Source of the DNA: Melastoma dodecandrum
Taxonomy: Eukaryota > Streptophyta > Magnoliopsida > Myrtales > Melastomataceae
DNA length: 64,000 bases
NCBI GenBank assembly: GCA_029817715.1
Contig: JARUPY010000390.1
Location: 1 to 64,000 of the forward strand
Direction: 5' to 3'
Positions 49,623 through 60,125 of the stretch are shown here, one piece after another. Position numbers and translations under genes: made by a program. Numbering within the stretch: position 1 is the stretch's first letter; every line of letters starts with the position of its first letter. The notes under the pieces were generated by a model that worked only from the letters and a program-made list of their open reading frames with translations, was not told the DNA's origin and did no database searches.

Positions 49623-50728
49623 TTTGTTTCCTCCTCGTCGGCGATGCGGATCAAGAAAAGGGTAGACCTTTGACCGACCCAGAAAAAGGAAACCCGATTT
49701 CTCAGTTGGGAAGGGGAAGATTCTTCGTGGGATCGAGACCTTTTAATTGCTCGACCGATCGATCGAGAAAGGATGCGAAAAGGAAGGCGACACAAAGATA
49801 GTTGGGAGGCAGAAAAATAAATATAGAGAGAGAGGGGAAACGTGGGACGGGAGTTTTAGGTTCGGGTTCCGAACCTCATTATGGACACGTGGCATTTGCC
49901 CACGAAGTGTTCCCCTGGGGGTTCGGTTAAAAAGGTAGATCTTGCGGTGATTAAAATTTGTTGCTGTAATTCTTTTACCATATTAGTGTTAAGATTAAGA
50001 CCCAGAATTATGTCACAACAAAAAAGGGGTTCGGGGAATTCAAAGGTGGTATCCGGTTTTTTAATGACAGCCGCTGAATTTGTTGTAGAAAGTAGGTATG
50101 GGTGTGTGTGTGTGTGTGTTGGGGGGGGGGGGGGGTGGGGAGGTGATTATATTATTGGACTTGAAGATAAAGTCAAGATTTTTATCACTTGTTTTTCAGC
50201 AAGATTCGTGATTGGTGGGCACGATTTAGGAAGATCAAGTTTGGCGATTTCAGATTGATAGAAATCTCTCTGACTAGTATCTTTGTAATGATTACAAGGA
50301 TTAAACTAACTCTTGTTGTTTGATTGGGAGGGAGATTAGTAGGTGTGCAATATCACTTGATTTTCTTGCAAAAGTGGATTAGATATGATGCATGTGAAAA
50401 CAAAATTCCTTCACAGTTGACTTTGCATGATGTCTGAAATGGAAATTGTACGTAGCTTTGAGAATGTTGATTCTTTGTATTTGTTTCTATGAACTAATGA
50501 TATTCTTTCTATTGATTCCTATCAAATGAGAAGATGAAGTCCCTGTTTAAAAAGTGGCGAGAGATTATGACGAAAGAAGTGTTGCGTTAAATGTAACGAT
50601 GCCCCCCGAGAGATGAGAGTACAAATCATTGGACATGTCTGTCCGGATCTTTTATTTTGGTGCGACAGAGAGCTTAGAACATGAAAATGAGACAATATGT
50701 CACACTGATAACATACGAGTAGCCGGAA
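49623..50728. other. TMEM214 promoter region and flank
   Basis: No gene. The first 200-300 bases are the probable promoter and leader of the TMEM214-like gene. A GT microsatellite followed by a poly-G run lies at about 50103-50138. Confidence 0.55.
50103..50138. repeat. GT microsatellite plus poly-G
   Basis: About eight GT units at 50103-50119 directly followed by a mostly G run. Confidence 0.9.
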
Positions 50729-51343
50729 CTAAATTTGCCGGCTGTTGACATAAATGGCCATGCCTCGCAGCGGAGCATACTTCTCCCAATCCAAGTACGT
50801 CAACTCCCTGTAGAATATCGTCCAACAGTTGATCCGCATACTTCTTGGCTCCCTCGATCCTCATCGGTCTGAATCAGTCCCGACTGCCTTCCCGGTCTTT
50901 CCTCGTCTTGGTAACATCTATGATATCATCGACTACCTGTATTAGGAACCCAGTCTTCATCCCGTACCTACGGAGCCTCTCACCTCAATCTGCTTCCCCC
51001 TGCCCACTATTGCCCCACATGCGGCCGTCGCTCCCAAAGCCGCCCAGTCTTGTGCGTATGTATGTACTCCAGATCGTTGAGGCCCATGTCACCCCGTCCC
51101 TTGCATATCTTGTCCATCATCTGCCCCCTTGCAACCCTTCCACTCCACATATAGCGCTGAGTTCCAGCAAGAGCAGGACAAACTGTTCATGGGACATACT
51201 CCCCGCATGTGAGGCCAAGTGCTCAAATGCTAGGGAGATCAGGGCGTCGCCAGCAAGAAGGGCCGTGGCCTCGTCGAATGCCTTGTGGTTGGCGAGCCGC
51301 CCTCGTTGGACCCCGCCATTGTCCTTGCACGGAAAGCCACATG
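50729..51343 (-). pseudogene. Geranylgeranyl diphosphate synthase-like pseudogene (C-terminal part)
   Basis: Remnant of a trans-prenyltransferase of the GGPPS or GGPPS small-subunit type, enzymes that make C20 precursors for carotenoids, chlorophyll and gibberellins. On the minus strand it begins within the first Asp-rich motif region (FPCKDN, where LPCMDNDxxRRG is expected), then reads GRLANHKAFDEATALLAGDALISLAFEHLA, SMSHEQFVLLLLELSAICGVEGLQGG and, after slips, YIHTHKTG and VVDDI. The C-terminus RGMAIYVNSRQI and a TAG at 50731-50729 complete it. There are no introns. The N-terminal half is missing, the first Asp-rich motif is mutated, and several stops and frameshifts interrupt it. It ends abruptly at AT-rich DNA on its 5' side. 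Either a truncated retrocopy or a truncated copy of this naturally intronless family. Confidence 0.82.
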
Positions 51344-52674
51344 TTAAAAATCAATCTAATAAAGAATAAATTAGATTTAGTTTAATCTTTTAGAAAATAT
51401 ATTTTATAAATCCCAGGAAATCTGATTTGATTAGGCCTGTTAGGATTTTCTTATAATTTGGTCATGTAATATTGGTTTTCAATGACAGATTAATTGAGAG
51501 AGTGACCCGTTTTTCAGATTTTTGGAGTGTCCTTCATTCCTTGTGAGGTCTGGCAAGACGCGATGCACATCCTCGACACACTGCACCTCCTAGTGCTCAA
51601 GAGGGTTTGTCTCATCGACTCATGGAGGATGACGAATGTCTCAGCAGGACGGCCATTTCTAGCTCCAGGATTAACCGTCTCTTGTTCTCTGAACGCGACA
51701 AGGTCAACTTCGGCTTTGTTACCTGTATGCTCTGACGTTTTATGGCTCAGTATAGATGATTCTCCCCGCAGATATGGGTTATGTAGTTCAACAGCTTCCT
51801 ACGAGCCCCTCGTCTGAAAGCACTTTCTTATGAGCAAACCTGTAAGAAAAAATTTCCTCGACCGCCACTTCACCCCTGAGCACTCACGCTAGAAGATTTC
51901 CAATAGCATTTCATCCGTGAGGACCCTCGCCTTCATGTTGAATTCCTGTATAAACTCTCGCCAGGAAAATTTTATGTGGTTCAACCAGCACACTCAAGGA
52001 ACCGAAATGTGATTTTCCATACAATTCATTTGGAAATATCGTAATCCATTTGGAAGTATTAAAGAACAGATGAGTTATGATGGGATCTACGAGGAAGGGA
52101 GTTTGAGAGGAAAAAAGCCACGTCCATAGATGATGTAGCAGTGATTCCAGGGCGAGAAACCAGCCAAATGGAGGACCCCGAGGAAAGCATGACAGACAAC
52201 ACAATAAGAGGCTCAATATTTGTTATCTGTATGGAGACGTACGCAAACAACCTGTGGGAGAACTTCTTTAGTTGATTTCGATCGGACCTGATTTGAGACA
52301 TGTCTATGTGCACGTCCGGGCACAATACACTTCAAAGACTGTCAAGAGTCCAACTCAATGCATCGTTCTAAATAGTATTCGAAAATGTTGCATTAAGGTG
52401 TTGTAAATTGAGTTGGTCGGCCGAGGCCTAAGAACAACGTTACCCTGGAGTCGGAATTTTGAAAAAGGGTTAACGATGAATAGAAGAGCATCATCCAATG
52501 GGGCTGTGGCTCTCCTTTGGAGAAGACGATGTTGTTTTGGCCTTCCCCTTCATCTGGGGTCGTGCCAATGGACATCCGTGTGAAATGGATCCTTGGGTGT
52601 TGAAATGGTGCGCAAACTATGCGGGGGACGATGAGAAGTGAGGAGCAGTTTTGAGAGGTATACAGATGATTCCT
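51344..52674. other. Unassigned sequence left of the copia LTR
   Basis: AT-rich start, then about 800 bases of mixed composition with short open frames on both strands (51527-51817 plus, 51911-52216 minus). None gave a family. It may be old repeat or host DNA; I see nothing definite. Confidence 0.4.
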
Positions 52675-53123
52675 TGTTAACCCGGTGGAACTAAAATTCA
52701 TAAATCAAACATCGGAAGGACAATTACCGACCGGCATATCCAAATGGATAGCATTGTGAATCTCATTAATTTGGAATGATATATAAGAAAGAGAGACAAA
52801 CGACGTTCTTAAGAAGCCCTTTAAATCAAGACATGAATACAAATCATCTTGCACATTGTAAAGAAACCACAAGATCCGGAAACACCAATAATTTCTTTCT
52901 TGAAAAGCTTGTAAATTTAATTGATAAAGAGACATTACAATACAACTAAAAATTGCATTTAAGGTGCTTATAAAAAGTAAAAAACTGCACTTAAGGTGCC
53001 TATGAAAGGTAAAAGAAGACGGTAGAAGACAAAGAGCACTTGGAGTTGAACAATCGTAGACTTGAGTGACTGAACAGACTCCCAATAAGTCTACGAGTGA
53101 AGCATCACTTTAAAATTTAACAC
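52675..53123 (-). repeat. Probable 3' LTR of a copia element
   Basis: On the minus strand this 449-base block starts TGTTAA and ends TTAACA, and is preceded by the purine-rich tract TTTAAGGGGAG directly after the pol stop. These are the expected 3' LTR features. The five bases outside the end are TTCCT. No matching 5' LTR was found at higher coordinates. Confidence 0.72.
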
Positions 53124-54531
53124 TCCCCTTAAAGTGATGTTCGTGGAGTCAATCTCAACTTTGATCGCAGAACTTCGTATGGACCCCTTGGAAGTGACTT
53201 CATAAAGATATCTGTAATATTATCCCCACTCGTTACTACAACCATATCAATAATCCCATCGAGCACATTCTCACGAACAAAGTGATGCCATATTGATTGC
53301 ACTCAATCTCCATGGATGGAAACTGACAGAATTTGATTGTGAAGATCCTCAAAGAGCCTCCGAAGCCAAAATCATTCTTGAGCAGCATGAGTCGATGCCT
53401 TGTCCTCTGCTTCGGTTGTTGATAGTGATACACAACCTTGCTTTTCGTTGCACCAAAAGACACTTGTATTTCCACAGAAGAAAACAAAGCCAGATGTAGA
53501 CCTTCGATCGCCCATATCTCCAACAAAGTTAGCATCCTCAAATCCTTGCAAAGAAAATTTGACTCCCTTCATGTAAAATAAACCCACATCAAGTGAAGTG
53601 TTAATATAATTCAGAATCTTCTTAGCTGCCTCTAGATGTGGCTTGGCTCTTGAATATAGTGACTAACCACACTGACTACAAAAGCAATGTCCGGCCTTGT
53701 TATTGTGAGATATATCAGACTCCCCACAAGCGCACGATGAGAGTGAGGCTCTGATAAAGATATTTCCTCATCTCAACGAAGTCTAGAGTTCGGGTCGAGA
53801 GGAGTGAAACGCTTATTCTCTCTTAGATATTTCAAACCTCTCTACCAATCTCTTCGCATAGTTGAGCTATGATACAAATATTTCTTTCTCCAAGTTCTCA
53901 ACCTGCATACCAAGAAAACATCAAAGCTCTTCGAGCTTCTTCATATCGAAACGAAGAGAGAGTTCATCCTGAAGTCGAGTGACGTCCGCATAGATGCTAC
54001 TCATCAAGATAAAGTCATCCACATACAAGAGAACAACCACTACCCAACCTAGATGTTTCTTAACGAAGAGAACTGAGTCGAATTTCGAAACAAACACCCG
54101 CAAAAGCGAAGATATTCTGCAATCTTCTCCTACCACACACGTGGGGCTTGCCTCAATCCATAGAGTGCCTTCTTGAGCTTACAGACGAGCTCGTGACCAT
54201 CTTCTTTCTTAAATCTATGTGTTTGCTCCATATAAATTAGACGATCGATCTTTCCATATAAAAGACATTTTATACATCTAATTGCCATAGTTTCCAACCA
54301 TAACAAGTTGCTAGAGCCACTGTGCGAACTCAAGTCATTTTTGCCACTCGACTAAACGTCTCCTCATAGTCCTCTCCATACTTCTGCGAAAAATCTCATG
54401 CAACTAGTCTTGCCTTTTATCGATCTATACTTCCATCGACCTTCATCTTGATTCAATACACCCATTTGCATGAGAAGTACTCAACATCAAATGGCTTTGG
54501 GACAAAATCTCAAATCTGATTCTTCTCAAGA
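53124..54531 (-). mobile_element. Ty1/copia retrotransposon, reverse transcriptase and RNase H part (degenerate)
   Basis: Downstream half of a copia pol gene on the minus strand. Near 54460-54130 lie KWVY, an LDV-like catalytic block and CKLKKALYGLRQAPRVW; YVDDFILM, the RT active site, is near 54030. RNase H follows with GFEDANFVGDMGDRRSTSGFVFF, VFWCNEKQGCVSLSTTEAE and, near 53330-53240, an NPVFHDRTKH-like stretch broken by slips. The frame ends TPRTSL then stop at about 53130. Stops and frameshifts show that the copy is dead. Its upstream edge is the insertion site at 54531/54532. Confidence 0.88.
54527..54531. repeat. Left target-site duplication CAAGA
   Basis: Five bases CAAGA directly before TGTCGCGGG, matched by CAAGA at 57190-57194 directly after GATATGACA. 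Confidence 0.85.
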
Positions 54532-55919
54532 TGTCGCGGGTGATTCCGTTTCCGATTCCATTTAAAATAAATAGCTTCCCTTGACGATAAGGCTTCCAAT
54601 TTTGAAAACGTATCGGAGTCGCCACTAGCTTATTTTAAGTTCAAGTTAGAAAAAACTATAGAGATTCGTTAAGGTTCGGGAATTAGGGATTACTAAATCG
54701 CTTGTATCACAAAGAAAAGGGAGGCATTTATCATGTGTTTCGATATCCGAATTTATTTGAGCTCGATTTTAGAAAAAATAAAAGATTGTTTGACATTAAA
54801 AAATAATGTCGAGCTCAATAATAATTAAAATGTCTACGTGAACAATTTTAAGAAAATATTTTTTAAAAATTGATTTCGGGCAAAAAATACAAGCAACATA
54901 AATTTATTAATGCCCTTAACAGTTTCTATGCCAAAAATAAATTGAAGAGAGAACCGGGTGTTTGTACCATTTCTCCTCCCTATAGAGCGCCCCCGTTAGC
55001 ATTTGTACCTCACAATGCCGTTTTTACGGCGAACCTGGCGAGCCGTTGATGCAGTACGTTGGTGAGTATGAAGCCGTCTTCAGAGGGTCTTGATCTTCGA
55101 GAATCCAAATAATCCCTCGTTGTCTTGAATGCGTTTGAATGGGGCGCGTGCCTTGGTTGTCTGCAAGGCACACCCCGAGATACCGTAACACTTCGAGAGT
55201 ACGGAAGGCGTGGCAAGCGTCTCTATCAGGCGCGCTATGACGGCGTCCCGCGTGCGCTTCGCGGCTTTGGGGTGGCCATTGTCTTCTATTCACGGATTTG
55301 CGGGAGAGAGCGGCGTTCGACTATGGGGTCGGTCTGCTGGCAGGGGACCTGTGGTTGAGAAGAGCCGGCTGCTTTCAGGGCCACGAGGAGGAGGTGGAGT
55401 AGATCATTGGCAGCTGCTGGTGCCCTAACACCGATCGCGGGCTGATGAGGTACGGCTTCCATGAGGGAGCTGCTGGGTCGCCCTCCGGAGAACGGAGCTC
55501 ACTGGAATTGAGGATTTGGCATTTGACAAGTCGGATCTGGGTCTCCTGAGGAAGATTCCTCAAAGCCGGGGATTTGGAGACATCACTGCCGGAAGGAGAT
55601 GTCAAGAAGGATGTGGATCACTGGCGCTTGGTCTATGGGCGTCGGGGAAGGTGGCTTTGCCGCTGCCGGACCTGAGAGCGTTAGGAGGTCGTAGGTTCGC
55701 CGCTGCTGGGCCTAGAGACGCGGGAGAAGACGAATTCATCTCTGCCTGCGTTGGATCTGGAGACGTCCGCCCAAGATGAGGTGGTCGGCGAAGATGAAGC
55801 TGGAGATGCTGAAGACGGCACGGACGTTGACGCCCCAAGAGGAAGAGTCGAGACGGTAGGCGAGGAGGTCTTCGAAGATGTCGTCGGGATGGTGTTGCTG
55901 CCGGTGGTCCGGAGGAGGG

Positions 55920-56065
55920 CAGAGGCATGGCGGCAGAGGGGACTACGGAGACTTTGGCCTGACGGTTCTGAACAGTGAGCTTCACGGTGAAGCCGAGCCC
56001 CTTCCCGTCCTTCGCTGTCTCTTTGGCGATGTCCTCCCCTATCTTCTTGGAGGAGAGGCCGATGG
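55920..56065 (-). pseudogene. Ribosomal protein L12 (uL11) gene fragment
   Basis: On the minus strand from about 56065 the frame reads [20 protein letters not shown], then [20 protein letters not shown] and VPSAA. This is the centre of eukaryotic 60S ribosomal protein L12 ([20 protein letters not shown]... in the family). Roughly 47 of about 166 residues are present in one open frame. The sequence departs from L12 abruptly on both sides, with no L12 N- or C-terminus nearby. Since the piece lies inside the inserted unit, it is a captured or inserted fragment, not a working gene. Confidence 0.82.
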
Positions 56066-56106
56066 GTTGTTTTGTCTGAGCAGGGGCGTTGTGTGTTGTC
56101 GTGCAG

Positions 56107-56736
56107 GCGGCGTGCGTCCTCTATGGCACGACAGAGGTCAGCCACAAAGAGGCTCTGCTCTTCCATTCCCAGTCACGGGAGGCCTGGGACAGGGAATTGA
56201 ATTGGATCGGCTACGTCGCAATGATCACGGATGAGGTGAGTGCTGCACGTGGGCGGCGTGAGATCTATGTCGCGTGGCGCGGCACGACCAGGAATTACGA
56301 GTGGAGCGATGTGTTGGAGGCCAAGCTCCAGTCCATCCAGCCTCTGTTGGACCCGGAGGATGAGCAGCACTAGTCCGAGTTCAGTCACCTCGACGATGAA
56401 CAGGACAACAAGGATGAAGATGAGCACGGGGGAATTCCGATGGTCGTGAGGGGATGGGTAACGATCTATGTGACGGCAGACCTAAGATCGCCCTTCACGA
56501 AGCTTCTGCGGCCACAGCCTCGGGGCGAGCCTCTCGGTCCTGGCAGCCTTCGACCTGGTGGAGAATGGTGTTCAGGACATCCTAGTGGCGGCTTTCGTCT
56601 TTGGGTGCCCACAGGTTGGGAACAAGGCCATCTACGAACGATGCGACAGATACCCGAACCTGCAGGCGATGCTACAGATAATGGCGGGGTGGTTTCACGG
56701 AGAAGTTGCCTGTTTAAAAAGTAAAATAAAAAAATC
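56107..56736 (+). pseudogene. Phospholipase A1-II (DAD1-like) gene fragment, catalytic serine region lost
   Basis: Plant PLA1-II enzymes cut acyl chains at sn-1 of glycerolipids. The fragment starts at a splice-acceptor-like TGCAG (56102-56106) and reads [41 protein letters not shown] and GRREIYVAWRGTTRNYEWSDVLEA, ending at a TAG (56371-56373). After the stop come GWVTIYVTADLRSPFTKLL, then directly GASLSVLAAFDLVENGVQ in another frame: the stretch of about 40 codons ending in the GHS of the GHSLG nucleophile motif is deleted. AAFVFGCPQVGNKAIYERCDRYPNLQ runs on into QIMAGWFHGEVACLKSK, suggesting a second deletion that joins the middle to the C-terminal AGWHGE block. The fragment has no start and no active site. 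Confidence 0.85.
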
Positions 56737-57189
56737 AAAGCAGGCAAATTCACTGAATTAAATAGTAGCAAAGGAAAGAAGTTACCGAGTGTCGAAAACG
56801 TCTTGACAGAGGAGTAATCTAGGCCGTTGAAGAATAATTTGCCCGCATCAAAGGAAGGCTCGGCCGGCAGGGATGTAATATGCTGTAATTTTTATAAAAG
56901 AAAAAGAAAATGAATGCTACATTGGGATTTTCTTCGAAAACGATGCTTTTTGAACTCTCCGTGTTCTTTTTCCAAGCGTTCCTTTTCTAAGTGTCTGAGT
57001 CTGTTTTTTCTTTTACCGTGTCTTACACTATTATAGGGAGAAGAATTATTTTTTAAATTAGATTTTGTTTTATGATTTTTCATGATTTTTGGTGATTTTC
57101 TATTTTTTTTAGTGTTTTTTGATGATTTTCGATGATTTTAGTGATTTTTGGTGATTTTATTATTATTTAGAAAAAATAGGGATATGACA

Positions 57190-57194
57190 CAAGA
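57190..57194. repeat. Right target-site duplication CAAGA
   Basis: Second copy of the 5-bp duplication flanking the inserted unit. Confidence 0.85.
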
Positions 57195-58330
57195 GTATGC
57201 CTTTCTTCTTCCATCGTAGCTTGTCATTCCTTAACTCATTTCGCTTCATTGTAAGAAAAAGGTTCTTCATCATTTACTAGATTTGATAAGAAGCAAGAGA
57301 AGGTCGTTATAAATTTCTTGTCTCAAAATCGTGAAGGATTGATGATGTTCATCTTTGGACATTGATTTCTACTTCCTCTACGAGAGAGTTTTCATGATGC
57401 AAGACAGAGCTCTCCCTCAGACGTTGGTTACATGTTTCCTCCTCAAATGAATCTTCTCGAGATAAGTCTGATCTCGCCCTCTTACCATAATCTACCCTCG
57501 AAGAAGTACCTTCGGGCAAAATGGACAATGACAAAGTTGCACAAACATTGTCTTCAACATCTTTGGAGTAGAAGGAGGAGGAGATCTCATCAAAGACAAT
57601 GTCTCAAGACACCATATACTTATGTTTGACAGATCCCATACACATCTAACCTTTTCTACTCTTGTCATAGCCAACGAAAATACATTTTATAGCCTTTACA
57701 TCTAGCTTACTTCTTCTTGAGTCAGGGACATGGACATAACAAACTGAGCCGAACACACATAAATACTTAACACTCGGCTTGATCCCGTATCTCAAACGGC
57801 TAGTTGAGACTGTTTGGGCTGAGAGAAACTTGATTGATCACATGGGCATCACACTTCATGCCTTCCACTCATAACTATTTTGGTAAGATCTTCCTTTCCG
57901 CAATTACATTTTACCGCGAAGCAAGAAAGTTCCCTTGTGGTGCCATTCTTCCGAGAGTACAAGTGAAACTAATTCGAGTAGAACTCTCTTCCGTTATCCA
58001 TCTGCAATACTTGAATCTTCCTGCCTTGTACTCATTTCACGATTTCCTTGAACTCGAGAAACCTGAAAAATACCGCTGACTTATTATTAACGAAGTTGAC
58101 CCACGTGAACCACAAATAGTCATCCATGGACAACAATATATATATGTGTCCCAAGTATGAGACAGTTCAAGTTGTACCCATCAAGTCGTTGCGAACTCGA
58201 TCTAAAAGAGCTTTACATTCTCGAGATTGAGTTAAAGGAAAGTCTATGAGCCTTTCCGAACTGGCAGCTTACATACACACCTTCTTCCTCGACCTTCAGA
58301 CATGGAATATGATTACACTAAGAAGGGGGT
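57195..58330 (-). mobile_element. Ty1/copia retrotransposon, integrase part (degenerate)
   Basis: Upstream part of the same copia pol as 53124-54531, now separated by the inserted unit. On the minus strand from about 58140: SMDDYLWFTWVNFVNNKSAV, FLEFKEIV and QMDNGREFYSN (integrase core), then KPSVKYLCVFGSVCYVHVPD and KLDVKAIKCIFVGYDKSRKG, the integrase C-terminal GKR-like block, and an acidic linker to about 57350. The linker continues to RNDKLRWKKK near 57215, just before the duplication. Stops and slips throughout. The 5' LTR, gag and protease are not recognisable beyond 58330. Confidence 0.85.
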
Positions 58331-60125
58331 TGAATTAATGTCTTAGGATATTTGATACTTTTTCGTTTCGGACCGGAGTATAGAAGTAATCTTTTGTCTT
58401 TTACAGAAACTGAATTTATTGAATAGATTATCAAATACGAGTTAGTTTTCTTTTTCTCTGTGTATGTTCATTAGCTTATGAAACAAGAGACAATGTAATA
58501 TTTATAGTGGTTTGACAAGCAATGTCTACGTTCACTCTCCTAGCACTTCATTCCAATTTGAGAGTATTCACTAAATGCAAGAACAAGGGATTACAACAAG
58601 TACATATGCACAATTCTGTCCGATAAAGTCATAACTCTTTTGGCGTAAACAAGTTGGGTTTCATGAGCATATCGAGGCATGTAATTAAGTTTCGAGCGGA
58701 TTCTTTCAAACTATAAAATAAATTAGACGTGATATGTTTGTTACCTAAAGAAGGATGAGAGGGGGAGAACATGTGATTTGTGTTTCATTCGAATACCATA
58801 GGGATGATACGAAGACAGGTGTTCTTATTATATTGAGAAATAATATAATTTCCATTTTTTCAGAGGATGAATGCTTTGATTTTTTGAGTAGATATTACCT
58901 TCACGTGGCATTAATAATCAATATTTGACACCCGTGTAAACTATAAATTGTGTCATTTTCTTTCTGCTGTAAATGGGCGGAAGCTTCTGAAGTTGTCGTA
59001 AATTTTCTATCTACATGTGTAACAAGGAGCTTTGTTTTTTAATTATGTTATTTAATAAATTATTTTGTTAAATAATTTTGTAACTTTTAAAATTTATCAC
59101 TAACCTAATAAAGTCAAGTCAGCCTAGTAAAAATCGAATGTAGCCCCGACGAAGTCGGCCTTACACCTCTGTTTACTATTCTTTCGCATAGTTCAAGGGG
59201 GTTGGGAAATCGAGGTTATTGGAGCAGACAAACAAAAAACTTGATGGGAGACAACTTGGTGGAGCAGACGACAAGTCCTCGCTTGATTGGAGACAACTCG
59301 GAGCATTCCGCCAGTTGTTGGCGACATTTCAACCCGATTCATCGCGTACGTCATTCCGAAGATCCGTTAAAATTTTTTTTCGGAGGCCGAATTTATTTAC
59401 GTAAAATCGATACAAAAATCGATTTTAATTTATCCAAATAAAAATTAACTTTATAAAGGTCGATTTTCTCAAAATTGAAATCGGTATTTTTAAGATCGAT
59501 TTTACTGAGTTAGTCGATGAATTTTAAAAGTTATGAATTTACTTGAGGACATAATTTATCACATGACGTAATTAATGAACTCGTATAACACACGCTTATA
59601 TTCTCCCGTGGGCCTTTATAACCATTTCTCCGTTGACTTATCGGTTGCCTCCCGTGGGCCTTTGTCTGATTATTCCCATTTTATTTCACAAGGTCGTCGG
59701 TATAAAAGAAAATAGCATGTATATATATATATATATATATATGTCTTACCTAATTTGATGTGATTACGTTCCTTAACTTGGTAATGTTTTTATTATAATT
59801 CATTGATAATCATAAGAAAAGGATATTCCATCCCATTTTCCAGCTTTTTAGGCAGTTTCCTAACGAGTTAAATGTAAGTAAAAACAATTATTTCTCAAAC
59901 AATACTGACACGATTTTGGAAAATAGAAAACATTGGTCGATAATATAAAAACATTCATTAAATTTTTCTCCGACTTTGACATTTTGAGGAGGGGGATTCC
60001 CCCTCAGGACCGTCGCCTACTTCAAACACCCCCCCAAATTCATTTATCTTCCCTTTTTGATGGCTCAATCTCCATCGCATTCACCGGTCCAAAGAAACAG
60101 ACAGAATACTTAGGTGGGGGAAGAG
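58331..60125. other. Intergenic AT-rich region
   Basis: No gene recognised. The sequence just right of the integrase remnant (CACTAAGAAGGGGGTTGAATT near 58315) resembles a repeat edge, possibly another transposon junction. A TA microsatellite lies at 59720-59742. The final 150 bases contain the CAR gene leader. Confidence 0.5.
59720..59742. repeat. TA dinucleotide microsatellite
   Basis: About eleven TA units. Confidence 0.95.

Larger units (their letters stand above)
54532..57189. mobile_element. 2658-bp LTR-type unit (solo-LTR-like or non-autonomous) inserted in the copia element
   Basis: The unit has TG...CA ends (TGTCGCGGG at the left, GATATGACA at the right) and is flanked by a perfect 5-bp duplication, CAAGA. 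Removing it with one CAAGA joins the copia frame from the integrase-side linker into the RT start. On the minus strand its beginning, TGTCATATCCC followed by TTTCTAAATAATAATAAAATC, and its end in CACCCGCGACA resemble LTRs of large non-autonomous plant retrotransposons. No second copy of either end occurs inside, so it looks like a solo LTR or a unit with very diverged LTRs. It contains no transposase or pol. Between 55920 and 56740 it carries fragments of RPL12 and a phospholipase A1 gene. The rest is AT-rich at both ends and GC-rich in the middle (about 55000-56700). Confidence 0.78.

Noticed and set aside
55602..56166. Long minus-strand open frames rich in Ser/Pro/Arg
   Set aside because: Except for the RPL12 core they show no family; they arise from GC-rich sequence in the inserted unit and from the antisense of the PLA1 piece.
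54532..57189. Helitron or Mutator (Pack-MULE) as carrier of the gene fragments
   Set aside because: Helitrons make no target duplication and MULEs make 9-bp ones with long TIRs. Here a 5-bp duplication and TG...CA ends point to LTR-type integration.
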